Assembly: GCA_902575835.1 (NCBI GenBank)
Contig: CACGSX010000002.1
Coordinates: 95,221-159,220, forward strand
Direction of reading: 5' to 3'
DNA from: an uncultured Pelagibacteraceae bacterium
GTDB taxonomy: Bacteria > Pseudomonadota > Alphaproteobacteria > Pelagibacterales > Pelagibacteraceae
Length of the DNA stretch: 64,000 nt
The notes below the pieces were generated by a model. The model made no database searches. It was not told where the DNA came from and saw only the letters and a program-made list of their open reading frames with translations. Shown piece after piece: positions 1 through 11,184 of the stretch. The translations under genes and the position numbers were made by a program. Numbering within the stretch: the stretch's first letter is position 1; each line of letters opens with the position of its first letter.

Positions 1-1
1 C

Positions 2-118
2 TTTATGCAAACTTACCAGAGAATTACACAGAATATGTTTAAATATGCGCCAAAATACGCATCTATAGTCATTAAATTAAATTCTAATCATCAAATTAAT
101 TCTGTAAAGTACAACTAA
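2..118 (+). CDS. C-terminal fragment of an unidentified protein running in from the left edge (…FMQTYQRITQNMFKYAPKYASIVIKLNSNHQINSVKYN*)
   Basis: Open frame from the window edge to a TAA at 116-118 that overlaps the tolC ATG; too short to identify. Confidence 0.35.
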   Translation, partial: FMQTYQRITQNMFKYAPKYASIVIKLNSNHQINSVKYN

Positions 119-1410
119 TGAAAAAAATAATAATAATAATTTTTAGTTTTTTTTGGTTAACAGCTCAATCGCTAGCTGTCACATTATATGAAGCATTAAA
201 TGAAACTTATAATAATAATAAACAATTAAATGCTGAGAGAGAAAATATAAAAGCATCAGAAGAAGATCTGAATATTTCTAAAGCTGATTATATGCCTTCT
301 TTAAGTTTAAGTGGATCTAAAAGCCTTGAAGAAACAAATAAACTTACAAATCAGAGCGGTGGTGATGCAACAATCAGTGATGTAGACCCATTCACAACAT
401 CCATAAAATTAGAGCAAACCTTATTGGATTTTGGAAGAGACCTTAATTATGAAAAAAATTTAATAGGTTTAGAACTTGCAAAAGCAAAATTATTTAAAAA
501 AGAACAAGATGTTCTTTACAGTGCTATAGAAGCTTTTACATCTGTAATTTTATCAAGAGAAAAAGTTGCAATTAATAGGCAAAATTTAAATTTACTTATT
601 AAACAACTTGAAAATGATAAAGTTAGATTAGATAGAGGACAAATAAAAACTGCAGATTTATCACAAACTGAGTCTTCTCTTGCAGGAGCAAGTGCTCAGC
701 TAACTCAAGCAAGAAGCGAATTAATGATTAATAAATTAAATTATGAAAATATCATTGGTAAACTTTTAAATACCAATGAATTAAAAAAGACAAATAGAGC
801 AATTGTAAGTATTCCAAGTGAACTTAGTTCAGCAATCAATTTAGCAAGAGAAAACAATCCAGATATAATGATCGCTAAAATAGAATTAAATCAATCTGAA
901 ATGGATATTGCTATCGCCGAGAGTGATTTAAAACCAACCGCATCTTTATCTTTAGAAAGATCTTATGCTGACGATTTTACTTCTACAATAGATGAAAGAG
1001 AAAAGGATACTCTTAAAGCAACAATAAGCTGGCCATTTTATTCAGGTGGAAGTAAACGTGCAAATATAAACAAGAATACAAATCTAAAAACTAGAAAAAT
1101 TTTATTATTTGAGGATGCTGTAAAAACTACTGAAAAGAATGTTGGAAGCGCTTGGTCGAATCTCGAAGCATCTAAAAGTTTTTTAAATTCTGTAAGATCT
1201 CAAGTTAGAGCAGCAAAAATTGCTAACGAAGGAATAGCTGCAGAGTATGAAAGAGGTTCAAGAACAACGCTAGATGTTATTCAATCAAACTCTTTGTTGT
1301 TGGCTGCAAAAATTTCCCTTGCAGAATCTGAGAGAAATAATCTTATCGCTCAATATAATGTTCTAAAAGCCATTGGCTTATTGAATAGTGAATACCTAAA
1401 ACTTAAGTAA
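118..1410 (+). CDS. tolC: TolC family outer membrane efflux protein
   Basis: Signal peptide and two-fold repeated OEP pattern (LYEALNETYNNNKQLNAERENIKASEEDL… / AINLARENNPDIMIAKIELNQSEMDI…). Confidence 0.9.
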   Translation: MKKIIIIIFSFFWLTAQSLAVTLYEALNETYNNNKQLNAERENIKASEEDLNISKADYMPSLSLSGSKSLEETNKLTNQSGGDATISDVDPFTTSIKLEQTLLDFGRDLNYEKNLIGLELAKAKLFKKEQDVLYSAIEAFTSVILSREKVAINRQNLNLLIKQLENDKVRLDRGQIKTADLSQTESSLAGASAQLTQARSELMINKLNYENIIGKLLNTNELKKTNRAIVSIPSELSSAINLARENNPDIMIAKIELNQSEMDIAIAESDLKPTASLSLERSYADDFTSTIDEREKDTLKATISWPFYSGGSKRANINKNTNLKTRKILLFEDAVKTTEKNVGSAWSNLEASKSFLNSVRSQVRAAKIANEGIAAEYERGSRTTLDVIQSNSLLLAAKISLAESERNNLIAQYNVLKAIGLLNSEYLKLK

Positions 1411-1517
1411 TTTAACGATTTTAAGCTATTTTGAAAAATATATTGCCAATGAGAACAAAATGTGTACATTTAAATTCATGATTCGAGTATTAAAAAAAGC
1501 AAAAAAAAAGGCAAAAA

Positions 1518-2642
1518 ATGACTAAAAATAACCTAAAAGTGGTGAAAACCGCAAAAGATAAAGAATTGGAAAACAAAGAAAAAAATAAAGCATTAGACGC
1601 AGCAATAAGCCAAATTACAGATAGCTTCGGAAAAGGCTCAGTAATGAAGCTTGGTGAGCAAAAAGCTATGGACGTTGAGTCTATCTCAACAGGATCTTTA
1701 AGCTTAGATCTTGCTTTAGGAATTGGTGGATTGCCAAAAGGAAGAATTATTGAAATTTATGGACCAGAGTCTTCAGGAAAAACTACATTAGCATTACAAG
1801 TAGTTGCAGAAGCACAGAAGGCAGGTGGAATTTGTGGTTTCGTTGATGCAGAACATGCTTTAGATCCAGTGTATGCGAAGAAATTAGGTGTAAATACTGA
1901 AGAGTTGCTAATTTCTCAACCAGACACAGGTGAACAAGCTTTAGAGATTACTGATACATTAATTAAATCTGGCTCAATGTCAGTTCTTGTTGTGGACTCT
2001 GTAGCTGCATTAACGCCAAGAGCTGAAATTGAAGGCGATATGGGTGATACTCATGTTGGTTTGCAAGCTAGATTGATGTCTCAAGCATTGAGAAAATTGA
2101 CAGGCTCAATTTCACGAACTAATACAATGGTTATTTTTATTAACCAAATTAGAATGAAAATTGGTGTTATGTTTGGAAGTCCAGAAACAACATCGGGTGG
2201 AAACTCTTTGAAATTCTACTCATCAGTTAGAATGGACATTAGAAGAATTGGAGCAATCAAAGATAAAGATAATATCGTTGGTAACACAACAAGAGTTAAA
2301 GTTGTGAAAAATAAAGTTGCTCCACCATTTAAAGTTGTTGAGTTTGACTTAATGTATGGAAAAGGAATTAGTAAAGTAGGGGAACTAATAGACCTAGGTG
2401 CCAAAGCAGATATTGTAGAGAAATCTGGAGCTTGGTACGCTTACAAAGGTGAAAAAATTGGTCAAGGTAGAGAGAATGCGAAACTTTACCTTGAACAAAA
2501 TCCTAAAGCTGCTGCTGAAATTGAAATGGCAATCAGAGAAAAGGCTGGTGTGATCTCAAAAAAAATTGAAGGAAATCCACTAAACGAAGAAAAAGTAGAG
2601 GCTCAAAAAACAGAAGAAGAAGTTCCTACTAAAAAGAATTAG
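1518..2642 (+). CDS. recA: Recombinase RecA
   Basis: Walker [14 protein letters not shown], plus [14 protein letters not shown] and [28 protein letters not shown] motifs. Confidence 0.99.
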   Translation: MTKNNLKVVKTAKDKELENKEKNKALDAAISQITDSFGKGSVMKLGEQKAMDVESISTGSLSLDLALGIGGLPKGRIIEIYGPESSGKTTLALQVVAEAQKAGGICGFVDAEHALDPVYAKKLGVNTEELLISQPDTGEQALEITDTLIKSGSMSVLVVDSVAALTPRAEIEGDMGDTHVGLQARLMSQALRKLTGSISRTNTMVIFINQIRMKIGVMFGSPETTSGGNSLKFYSSVRMDIRRIGAIKDKDNIVGNTTRVKVVKNKVAPPFKVVEFDLMYGKGISKVGELIDLGAKADIVEKSGAWYAYKGEKIGQGRENAKLYLEQNPKAAAEIEMAIREKAGVISKKIEGNPLNEEKVEAQKTEEEVPTKKN

Positions 2643-2661
2643 CAGATAACTTTTAGTTATT

Positions 2662-2690
2662 AAAAAGGCGCTCGAATGGGCGCCTTTTTT
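2662..2690 (+). terminator. Intrinsic terminator downstream of recA
   Basis: AAAAAGGCGC-tcgaatgg-GCGCCTTTTTT: GC stem with an A-tract/U-tract, 20 nt after the recA stop. Confidence 0.9.
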
Positions 2691-2739
2691 CCCTTCAGAG
2701 GTGTAGACATCAATAGAAAATGCTGTATTTTAACAAAAT

Positions 2740-5403
2740 ATGGCAAAAACATTAAACGAGATCAGATCAACTTTTTTAGATTATTTTGAAAAAAATGATC
2801 ACAAGATAGTTGAGTCTAGCAATTTGGTTCCAAATAATGATCCAACATTAATGTTTGCAAATTCAGGCATGGTCCAGTTTAAAAATGTTTTTACTGGATT
2901 AGAAAAAAGGGATTATCAAAGAGCTACTACTTCTCAAAAATGTGTAAGAGCAGGAGGTAAACATAACGATCTTGAAAATGTTGGTTACACTCCAAGACAC
3001 CATACATTTTTTGAAATGCTTGGAAATTTTTCTTTCGGAGATTACTTCAAGGAAAGAGGAATTGAACTTGCTTGGAATTTAATTACTAAAGACTTTGGAT
3101 TAAATAAAGATAGATTATATGTAACAGTATTTCATGAAGACGATGAAGCCTTCAATTTTTGGAAGAAAATAGCGGGTTTTAGCGACGATAGAATTATTAG
3201 GATAGCAACTTCAGATAACTTTTGGTCAATGGGTGAAACGGGTCCTTGCGGACCCTGTTCAGAGATATTTTATGATCATGGAGATCATTTAAAAGGTGGT
3301 TTACCCGGAACTAAAGATGAGGATGGCGATAGATATATTGAGATATGGAATTTAGTCTTCATGCAATTTGAGCAAGTTTCAAAAGATAACAGAATTAATC
3401 TTCCAAAACCTTCTGTAGATACTGGAATGGGTTTAGAAAGAATTGCAGCATTACTTCAGGGCACACATGATAATTACGAAACAGATCATTTTAAAAAATT
3501 AATTAGTTCGATTTCTGAATTTACAAAAGTAAAACAAGATGAAAATAATTTATCGAGCTTTAGAGTAATTGCAGATCACTTAAGAGCTAGCTCATTTCTT
3601 CTTGCAGAAGGAGTATTACCTTCAAATGAAGGCAGAGGCTATGTTCTTAGAAGAATAATGAGAAGAGGAATGAGGCATTCTCATTTGCTAGGTTCTAAAG
3701 AACCAGTCTTCAATAAAATCTTTGATACATTGAAAGATGAAATGAAAGGAAATTATCCTGAATTAGAAAGATCAGAAACTTTAATTAAAGAAACATTAAA
3801 GATGGAAGAAGAAAAATTTTTAGTATTACTTGATAGGGGAATTAAAATTTTGAATGATGAAATTTCAAAAATAAAAAAAGTTTTACCAGGTGAAGTAGCG
3901 TTTAAATTATATGATACTTATGGTTTCCCGTTAGACTTAACAGAAGATATTTTAAAAAATAAATCTTTGACCGTTGATCAAAATAAATTTGATGAATTAA
4001 TGAAAAAGAGCAAAGAGCTTGCAAAACAAAATTGGAAAGGTTCTGGAGATGCCTCTGAAGAAGAAATCTGGTTTGGTATAAAAGATAAAATAGGACCTAC
4101 AGAGTTTCTTGGGTATGAGTTTAACCAATCAGAAGGAGTGGTGTTATCGATAATTAAAAATAATAAAGAAGCACAAAATATTTCAAATGGTGAGGAAGGG
4201 ATAATTATTACTAATCAAACTCCTTTTTATGGAGAGTCTGGTGGACAAGTTGGAGATCAAGGCACAATAGTATCTGGTAACTCAGTATTTGAGGTTACAG
4301 ATACACAAAAAAAACTTGGAGATTTATTTATACATCATGGAACTCTGAAATCTGGTGAGATTAAGATTAAAGACGTTGTAGAAATGAAAATAGATATTGA
4401 AAGACGTAACAATCTTAAGGCATATCATTCTGCAACCCATTTATTACATGAGTCTTTGAGAAGAACATTGGGAAAACACGTTATGCAAAAAGGATCTTTA
4501 GTTGCGCCTGATAGACTAAGATTTGATTTTAGTCATATGAAACCAATTACAGAGGATGAGCTAACAATTATTGATAAATTAGTTAATGAATACGTGCAAA
4601 ACAAAACTGATGTAACTACAAGAATTATGACACCAAAAGCTGCCATTGAAAAAGGTGCTTTAGCTTTTTTTGGTGAAAAATATGGAGAAGAAGTGAGAGT
4701 AGTTTCTATGGGAGCGGAAAATAACTCTTATTTTTCAACAGAATTATGTGGTGGAACACATGTAAAAAATACAGGTGATATTGGAAAATTTAAAACTATT
4801 AGCCAATCCTCAATAGCTGCTGGAGTTAGAAGGGTTGAGGCTTTAAGGGACAAACAACTCGAAATATTCTTAAAAAACAAGGAAAAAATGTCAAACCTTT
4901 CTGCACAAAAGGATGAAGATAGTATTAAAGAAGTGTCTGCACAAATTATTAAATTAGGTGGAAAACCAAATCTAGAAAATAAAGATACGAAAGGATTAAT
5001 TAAAGACCTCAATAAACAACTAGAGCAATTAAATGTTCAATCAGTTTTAGGTGATAAATCAAAAAACATAATTAGAGATGAAAATATAAATGGTACTCAA
5101 GTTAGATTGCAAAAAGTTCAAGACCTATCTGCAAAAGACCTAAGAAAACTAGTTGATGCAGGTAAAAAAGAATTAGGTGATGGAATAGTAGTTGTATTTG
5201 CAAATAAAGATAAGAAAGTTGGTCTTGCGGTAGGTGTAACTGAAAATTTAACAAACAAATATGATGCTGTTAAATTTGCAAAACTAGGATCTGAAATTAT
5301 TGGGGGAAAGGGCGGTGGAGGTCGTAAAGATTTTGCGCAGGCTGGAGGCCAAGACTCAAATAAAATTGATGAAGCTTTAGAAAAACTAAAAAACTTAATT
5401 TAA
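2740..5403 (+). CDS. alaS: Alanyl-tRNA synthetase
   Basis: N-terminus [44 protein letters not shown], HxxxH editing motif ([11 protein letters not shown]), [25 protein letters not shown]-terminus. Confidence 0.99.
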   Translation: MAKTLNEIRSTFLDYFEKNDHKIVESSNLVPNNDPTLMFANSGMVQFKNVFTGLEKRDYQRATTSQKCVRAGGKHNDLENVGYTPRHHTFFEMLGNFSFGDYFKERGIELAWNLITKDFGLNKDRLYVTVFHEDDEAFNFWKKIAGFSDDRIIRIATSDNFWSMGETGPCGPCSEIFYDHGDHLKGGLPGTKDEDGDRYIEIWNLVFMQFEQVSKDNRINLPKPSVDTGMGLERIAALLQGTHDNYETDHFKKLISSISEFTKVKQDENNLSSFRVIADHLRASSFLLAEGVLPSNEGRGYVLRRIMRRGMRHSHLLGSKEPVFNKIFDTLKDEMKGNYPELERSETLIKETLKMEEEKFLVLLDRGIKILNDEISKIKKVLPGEVAFKLYDTYGFPLDLTEDILKNKSLTVDQNKFDELMKKSKELAKQNWKGSGDASEEEIWFGIKDKIGPTEFLGYEFNQSEGVVLSIIKNNKEAQNISNGEEGIIITNQTPFYGESGGQVGDQGTIVSGNSVFEVTDTQKKLGDLFIHHGTLKSGEIKIKDVVEMKIDIERRNNLKAYHSATHLLHESLRRTLGKHVMQKGSLVAPDRLRFDFSHMKPITEDELTIIDKLVNEYVQNKTDVTTRIMTPKAAIEKGALAFFGEKYGEEVRVVSMGAENNSYFSTELCGGTHVKNTGDIGKFKTISQSSIAAGVRRVEALRDKQLEIFLKNKEKMSNLSAQKDEDSIKEVSAQIIKLGGKPNLENKDTKGLIKDLNKQLEQLNVQSVLGDKSKNIIRDENINGTQVRLQKVQDLSAKDLRKLVDAGKKELGDGIVVVFANKDKKVGLAVGVTENLTNKYDAVKFAKLGSEIIGGKGGGGRKDFAQAGGQDSNKIDEALEKLKNLI

Positions 5404-6609
5404 TTTTTGTTTTAAACTGCCATCAATTACATCTAAAAACTGGTTAGTTGTTAAATATTTTGTAGAAGGACCAATAAGTATTGCCAAATCTTTGGTCATT
5501 GAACCTGATTCAACTGACTCAACACATACTTCTTCAAGTGTTTTGGTAAATTTAATTAATTCATCATTGCTATCTAACTTTCCTCTGTGCGCCAAACCTC
5601 TTGTCCAAGCAAATATAGATGCAATTGGATTGGTTGATGTTTCTTTACCTTGCTGATGCATTCTAAAATGTCGAGTTACAGTTCCGTGAGCCGCTTCTGC
5701 TTCCATTGTTCTACCATCAGGTGCTAATAAAACACTTGTCATTAAGCCTAATGAACCATAACCTTGAGCAACAGTATCTGACTGAACATCACCATCATAA
5801 TTTTTACAAGCCCAGATATATCTACCATGCCACTTCATTGCACAAGCGACCATGTCGTCGATTAACCTATGTTCATAAGTTATGTTATTTTTTTCAAATT
5901 CTGATTTAAAGTCTTTTTCAAAAACATTTTGAAATATATCTTTAAATCTACCATCATATTTTTTTAGTATTGTATTCTTAGTTGATAAATATACTGGCCA
6001 TTTTTTTATTAGGCCGTAATTGAAACATGATCTTGCAAAGTCCTCTATTGATTTATCTAAATTATACATTGAAAGAGCAATACCGGGTCCTGGGAAATCA
6101 AATACTTCATATTTTTTTTCATCACTTCCATCTTCCGATGTCCATTTAACTTCTAATTTACCTTTTCCTGGAACTAAAAAATCTGTAGCTCTATATTGAT
6201 CACCAAAAGCATGTCTTCCAATAATTAGTGGATCTGTCCAAGATGGAACAAGTTTAGGAATATTTTTACAAATTATTGGTTCTCTAAATACTGTTCCTCC
6301 AATAATATTTCTTATTGTACCATTTGGTGATCTCCACATTTTCTTTAATTTAAATTCTTCAACTCTGGCCTCATCGGGAGTTATAGTTGCACATTTGATA
6401 CCTACTTTATTTTTCTTGATTGCATTAGCACAGTCGATAGTTATTTTGTCATCTGTTTCATCCCTGCTTTTCATTCCTAGATCGTAATACTCAATGCCTA
6501 AATCTAAATAAGGTAGAATTAATTTGTTTTTGATGAATTCCCATATTACTCTTGTCATTTCATCGCCGTCTAGCTCAACAATGGGATTTTTTACCTTAAT
6601 TTTGCTCAT
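5395..6609 (-). CDS. icd: NADP-dependent isocitrate dehydrogenase (eukaryotic-type)
   Basis: [20 protein letters not shown]…; [23 protein letters not shown]. Start probably MSKIKVKNP at 6609 rather than the track start at 6654. Overlaps the alaS 3' end convergently. Confidence 0.95.
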   Translation of the reverse strand: MSKIKVKNPIVELDGDEMTRVIWEFIKNKLILPYLDLGIEYYDLGMKSRDETDDKITIDCANAIKKNKVGIKCATITPDEARVEEFKLKKMWRSPNGTIRNIIGGTVFREPIICKNIPKLVPSWTDPLIIGRHAFGDQYRATDFLVPGKGKLEVKWTSEDGSDEKKYEVFDFPGPGIALSMYNLDKSIEDFARSCFNYGLIKKWPVYLSTKNTILKKYDGRFKDIFQNVFEKDFKSEFEKNNITYEHRLIDDMVACAMKWHGRYIWACKNYDGDVQSDTVAQGYGSLGLMTSVLLAPDGRTMEAEAAHGTVTRHFRMHQQGKETSTNPIASIFAWTRGLAHRGKLDSNDELIKFTKTLEEVCVESVESGSMTKDLAILIGPSTKYLTTNQFLDVIDGSLKQKLN

Positions 6610-6683
6610 TTTTTGATGTATCTTAATAATTGAATTTATACTTTTTATATACATATTAATCCAGAATTATCAAATAAACGATT

Positions 6684-7331
6684 ATGATAGACAAAATTTT
6701 TCCAAAGATTCATAACGAAGGCTATAAATTTATAGTAATTTTCGTCGTAGCAACGAGCATTCTATATTTCATTCATGGTTTTTTAGGTTTCATAGGTTTG
6801 GTCTTGAGTATTTGGTGTTATTATTTTTTTAGAGATCCAGAGAGAATTCCAATAAATGATGAGAACTATTTAACAAGTCCTGCTGACGGACTAGTTTTAC
6901 AAGTTTTAGATACAAACGGACCAAAAGAATTGGGCCTTGAAAATAAAAAATTTAAGAAAGTAAGTATATTTATGAATGTATTTGACTGTCATGTGAATAG
7001 ATCTCCATGTTCAGGAAAAATTGAAGAAATTTTATACAAACCTGGAAAATTTATTAATGCATCTCTTGATAAAGCAAGCGAGGATAATGAAAGAAATTAT
7101 TATAAAATTAAAAATTCTCATGGTGAAGACATAATTGTAGTCCAAATCGCAGGACTGGTTGCACGGAGAATAGTAACAGATACCTCAGTTGAAGAAAATG
7201 TTGATCAAGGATCTAGAATAGGAATGATTAGATTTGGAAGTAGAGCAGATTTATATTTTGAAAACTATGAACCACTCGTAAAAGTTAATCAAAGAGCAGT
7301 TGCTGGAGAAACATTGATAGCCAAAAGATAA
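6684..7331 (+). CDS. psd: Phosphatidylserine decarboxylase (short form)
   Basis: FFRDPERIPI, SPADGLV, FMNVFDCHVNRSPCSGKIE, and RFGSRADLYF with the GS processing site. Confidence 0.95.
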   Translation: MIDKIFPKIHNEGYKFIVIFVVATSILYFIHGFLGFIGLVLSIWCYYFFRDPERIPINDENYLTSPADGLVLQVLDTNGPKELGLENKKFKKVSIFMNVFDCHVNRSPCSGKIEEILYKPGKFINASLDKASEDNERNYYKIKNSHGEDIIVVQIAGLVARRIVTDTSVEENVDQGSRIGMIRFGSRADLYFENYEPLVKVNQRAVAGETLIAKR

Positions 7332-8129
7332 ATGGAAAATCCAAAAAAGAATATAAGATTAGTATCAAATAAAAATTCAAGAGTTATTTTGCCAAATATT
7401 ATGACTTTGGTTGGAGTGTGTATTGGCTTGACTTCAATTAAGTTTGCATTTGATGGAAGATTTGAATTATCAGTTATTGCAGTTTTAATTGCTGCAATTA
7501 TAGATGGTTTAGATGGAAGAATTGCCAGATTAATTAAAGCCACATCAAAAGTTGGAAAAGAATTAGACTCATTAACGGATGTAATTAGTTTTGGAGTTGC
7601 GCCAGCTTTCATAATGTATTTCTGGGCGCTAGACAATATCGGCAGATTTGGTTGGTTAATATCTTTAATATATGTGGTTTGTGTTGCTTTGAGACTTGCA
7701 AGATTTAATGTTTCAACAGGAGGGGAACCTTCATGGAGGGATAATTTTTTTGAAGGTATTCCATCACCAGCAGGTGGAGTATTGGTATTAATGCCATTAA
7801 TTTATAGTTTTAGCGAAGTTCAGTTTATAACTATTAATAAAAATATTATTGTTCCATCTTTATTCATTGTTATTTCTGTACTTTTGATAAGTAAAATTCC
7901 TACATATTCTTTTAAAAGAATTGTTGTCCCAAGAAGTACTTCAATATTTCTTTTATTTGGAATAATTTTATATTTTGGTCTGTTGCTAATATATACCTTT
8001 AATACAATTATAATTTCAGGAATTATTTATTTATTAATGATTCCAGCAAGTTCAATTCATTACTTATTTTTAAAAAAACAAAATAAAGAAAAAGATGATG
8101 GCGTTGATCATCACGAAGATATTTTGTAA
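7332..8129 (+). CDS. pssA: CDP-diacylglycerol--serine O-phosphatidyltransferase
   Basis: CDP-alcohol phosphotransferase motif DGLDGRIARL…GKELDSLTDVISFGVAP; multi-TM; adjacent to psd. Confidence 0.93.
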   Translation: MENPKKNIRLVSNKNSRVILPNIMTLVGVCIGLTSIKFAFDGRFELSVIAVLIAAIIDGLDGRIARLIKATSKVGKELDSLTDVISFGVAPAFIMYFWALDNIGRFGWLISLIYVVCVALRLARFNVSTGGEPSWRDNFFEGIPSPAGGVLVLMPLIYSFSEVQFITINKNIIVPSLFIVISVLLISKIPTYSFKRIVVPRSTSIFLLFGIILYFGLLLIYTFNTIIISGIIYLLMIPASSIHYLFLKKQNKEKDDGVDHHEDIL

Positions 8130-9043
8130 TGAAAGAGAATGTAATTATTTCTCTAGCAGATTCTAATTACTTTGAATTGCTAAATGAATTAATAGACTCT
8201 ATTAAACAATTCAATTACAGTGAAAAGGTTGCTATTTGTATACTTGATGCGGGTTTAACAGAGGAGCAAACCGCTCTTCTAAAAGATAAAGTAGACGAGA
8301 TCAAAAAAGCTGAATGGGATATTGAGGTTCCACAATCTAAAGTTAAAGGTAAAGAATGGCTAAAAAGTCAGGTATCAAGAGCGTTTCTTCCAAAATATTT
8401 TCCAAACTATAAAAAATACCTGTGGATTGATTGTGATGCTTGGGTTCAAGATTGGAGTTCAATAGACTTATATTTTAAGGCTTGTGATAATGGCAAACTA
8501 GGCATTACACAGACAATGACACCTGGATATAGAATATTAAGTAAAGTTAATTGGTTGTTTGGAAAATTAGCCATTATAAAATCTCAAAATTTTAAACATG
8601 CTATTAAATCTAAAATTGATATTAATAAAGCAAGAAAGTTAGCATTTGCTCCGCATATTAATATTGGCGTTTTCTCATTAGAAAAAGACTCTAATTGTTG
8701 GAATGTTTGGCAAAAAAATTTAAAAACTACTGTTAGTCATGGACAAATATTTGGTTCAGAGCAACTAGCAATAAATATATGCGTATATATTGATAATGTA
8801 GATGTTGAATTTCTTCCTCATAATTGCAACTGGTTAGCTAGCAACTTACTTCCAAAGTTTGATGAAAAGAATAAATTTTTTGTGGAACCTTTTCTACCAA
8901 ATCATAAAATTGGAATTATACATTTAGCTAGTGGTATTAAAGTAAATGATAAAGATATGAGAAACGAGAAAAATCTAGAGATAGAATTAAATACTTTGGA
9001 TAATAATAAAATCTCAAAATCTTTAAGGTTCAAAACTAATTGA
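8129..9043 (+). CDS. Glycosyltransferase-like protein (GT-A fold / GT8-like)
   Basis: YLWIDCDAWVQDWSSIDLYF contains a DxD motif; ILDAGLTEEQ; overlaps the pssA stop. Confidence 0.6.
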   Translation: MKENVIISLADSNYFELLNELIDSIKQFNYSEKVAICILDAGLTEEQTALLKDKVDEIKKAEWDIEVPQSKVKGKEWLKSQVSRAFLPKYFPNYKKYLWIDCDAWVQDWSSIDLYFKACDNGKLGITQTMTPGYRILSKVNWLFGKLAIIKSQNFKHAIKSKIDINKARKLAFAPHINIGVFSLEKDSNCWNVWQKNLKTTVSHGQIFGSEQLAINICVYIDNVDVEFLPHNCNWLASNLLPKFDEKNKFFVEPFLPNHKIGIIHLASGIKVNDKDMRNEKNLEIELNTLDNNKISKSLRFKTN

Positions 9044-9651
9044 AAAAAAATAAAATCTCAAAAAATTGGATTAATAAGCAGAGAAGAGATATTTATGTTA
9101 GACAATCAAAAGTTGAAGGATATAGATCAAGAGCCGTTTATAAATTAAAGGAAATTAACGAAAAATTTAAATTTTTAAAAAATAATATATCAGTGATAGA
9201 TCTTGGAGCTGCTCCTGGAAGTTGGTCTCAATATATATCAAGTAATTTAAAATGTAATAAGCATTTAGCAATAGATTTAAAAGAAATAGAAGAAATAAAG
9301 AATGTAAAAATTTTAAAAGGAGATTTTACGGATACTGAGCAACAAAATAAAATTAATAATTATTTTGGTGGAAAAATTGACCTAATTATTTCAGATATGG
9401 CAGTCAATACAACGGGAAACAAAAATCTAGACTCTATGGTAACTGGAGAATTAGTTTTAGAAGCTTTGGATTTCGCTACAAAAATGATAAAGCCAAATGG
9501 CTATTTTGTCTCAAAATTATTTATGGGAACTTCATTTAATGAGATAATTGCATTTTCAAAAAAAAATTTTGTAAAATTTAATGTCTATAAGCCTCCAGCA
9601 AGTAGAAAAGACTCTAAAGAAAGTTTCTTAATCTGCAAAAATTTAAGATAG
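9040..9651 (+). CDS. rlmE: 23S rRNA (uridine2552-2'-O)-methyltransferase RlmE (FtsJ family)
   Basis: RSRAVYKLKEINEKF, VIDLGAAPGSWSQY, DLIISDMAVNTTGNK, SKLFMGTSFNE; TTG start overlapping the previous stop. Confidence 0.93.
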   Translation: MKKNKISKNWINKQRRDIYVRQSKVEGYRSRAVYKLKEINEKFKFLKNNISVIDLGAAPGSWSQYISSNLKCNKHLAIDLKEIEEIKNVKILKGDFTDTEQQNKINNYFGGKIDLIISDMAVNTTGNKNLDSMVTGELVLEALDFATKMIKPNGYFVSKLFMGTSFNEIIAFSKKNFVKFNVYKPPASRKDSKESFLICKNLR

Positions 9652-9688
9652 ATACTTTTATTTTTTTAAGAATCGTTTATATAAGGAC

Positions 9689-10753
9689 ATGGATCCTATC
9701 AAAGAAGCGCTCACTTTCGATGATGTAACTTTAGCACCAAATTATTCTGAAATTTTACCTTCAGAGGTAAAGACAGAAGTTAAATTATCAAAACACTTAA
9801 ATATTTCTATACCCCTTCTAACTTCAGCAATGGATACTGTAACAGAGTCTAACATGGCCATTTCAATTGGTAAAAAGGGTGGAATAGGTGTTATACATAG
9901 AAATTTATCAATAAATGATCAGATAAAAGAAATAAGAAAAGTAAAAGCAAAAAAAATGTTAGTTGGTGCAGCTGTTGGTGCAAGTTTAAACGAACACATA
10001 AGAGCTCAAAAGATTTTAAAAGAAAATATCGATTTAATTGTTGTTGATACAGCTCATGGCCACACAAAAAAAGTAGCTGAAATAATAAAAAAAATTAAAA
10101 AAATTAAACCAAGTAAAACAGCTTTATGTGCAGGTAATATTGCTACAGCAGAAGCAGCTAAATTTCTGATTAAGCAAGGAGTAGATATTATAAAAGTTGG
10201 AATTGGACCAGGATCTATATGCACTACAAGATTAGTTGCAGGGATAGGAGTTCCACAGTTAAGTGCAATTTTAGATGTAAAAAAAGGTATGGGCAAAAGT
10301 AAAACAACATTAATAGCTGATGGAGGTATCAAATTTTCTGGGGATATTGCAAAAGCACTTGCAGCAGGAGCAGATGCGGTAATGATTGGATCATTATTTG
10401 CAGGAACAGATCAGGCTCCAGGTAGAATTATTAAAAGAGGTGGTAAATTATTTAAAAGTTTTAGAGGCATGGGATCTATTGGAGCAATGAATAAAGGATC
10501 AGCAGATAGATATTTTCAATCAAAACAAAAAGATACTTCAAAATATGTAGCAGAAGGTGTTGAAGGTTTTGTTAAATACAAAGGCACAGTTGAAAAAATA
10601 ATCTACCAACTAGTAGGGGGTTTAAAATCATCAATGGGATACTTAGGTGCAAAAAGAATTAAAGATCTCAGAAAAAAACCAAAATTTGTCAAAATTACTA
10701 AAGCAGGTTTTTATGAAAGTATGGTACATAACATAGACGAAATAAAAAGATGA
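9689..10753 (+). CDS. guaB: Inosine-5'-monophosphate dehydrogenase, compact form lacking the CBS-domain pair
   Basis: EALTFDDVTLAPNYSEILP, SAMDTVTE, KVGIGPGSICTTR active-site loop, GMGSIGAMNKGSADRYFQ; only 354 aa, RKVKAKK joined directly to MLVGAAVGA. Confidence 0.95.
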   Translation: MDPIKEALTFDDVTLAPNYSEILPSEVKTEVKLSKHLNISIPLLTSAMDTVTESNMAISIGKKGGIGVIHRNLSINDQIKEIRKVKAKKMLVGAAVGASLNEHIRAQKILKENIDLIVVDTAHGHTKKVAEIIKKIKKIKPSKTALCAGNIATAEAAKFLIKQGVDIIKVGIGPGSICTTRLVAGIGVPQLSAILDVKKGMGKSKTTLIADGGIKFSGDIAKALAAGADAVMIGSLFAGTDQAPGRIIKRGGKLFKSFRGMGSIGAMNKGSADRYFQSKQKDTSKYVAEGVEGFVKYKGTVEKIIYQLVGGLKSSMGYLGAKRIKDLRKKPKFVKITKAGFYESMVHNIDEIKR

Positions 10754-11184
10754 TAAAAAAAATTACTTTAGCAATAATTTTACTTTTCACTTTAATTTTT
10801 AATGTTAACGCGGAGAAAGTTAATTTTTTTGATGAAGCAAAAAGTCTTTATGAAAATGAAAAATATGAAGATTCAAAATTTTTATTTCAAAGAAATATTG
10901 TATACAATCCCAAAGACTCAAATTCATATCTATATTTAGCAAAAATATTTAAAAATGAAGAAAACAAAACAGAACTGGAAAAAAATATAAATACAGTCTT
11001 ACTACTCGAGCCAAACAACGAAGAGGCAATGTATCTATTAATAGATATTGAGTTAGAAAGATCTAATTTTTCTAAAGCAGAGGAACTTAGAGAAGATTTT
11101 AAGAAAATATGCTCGAACCTTTGTGATAAAATCGCATCTATTAACAAACGCCTAAAAGAGTTTGAAAAAAAAGATGCGTCTTGA
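10750..11184 (+). CDS. Secreted TPR-repeat protein
   Basis: Signal peptide then TPR-like helices ([38 protein letters not shown]); between guaB and guaA, overlapping both. Confidence 0.7.
   Translation: MIKKITLAIILLFTLIFNVNAEKVNFFDEAKSLYENEKYEDSKFLFQRNIVYNPKDSNSYLYLAKIFKNEENKTELEKNINTVLLLEPNNEEAMYLLIDIELERSNFSKAEELREDFKKICSNLCDKIASINKRLKEFEKKDAS

Noticed and set aside
2216-2404. Minus-strand ORF inside recA; similarly 4728-5012 in alaS, 10054-10332 in guaB, 11365-11688 in guaA, 19912-20322 in the EamA gene
   Set aside because: Antisense shadows of strongly conserved genes, with no recognisable product.
6610-6654. 15-aa N-terminal extension of isocitrate dehydrogenase as a targeting or regulatory peptide
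   Set aside because: More simply an upstream in-frame ATG; the [20 protein letters not shown] start matches the family.
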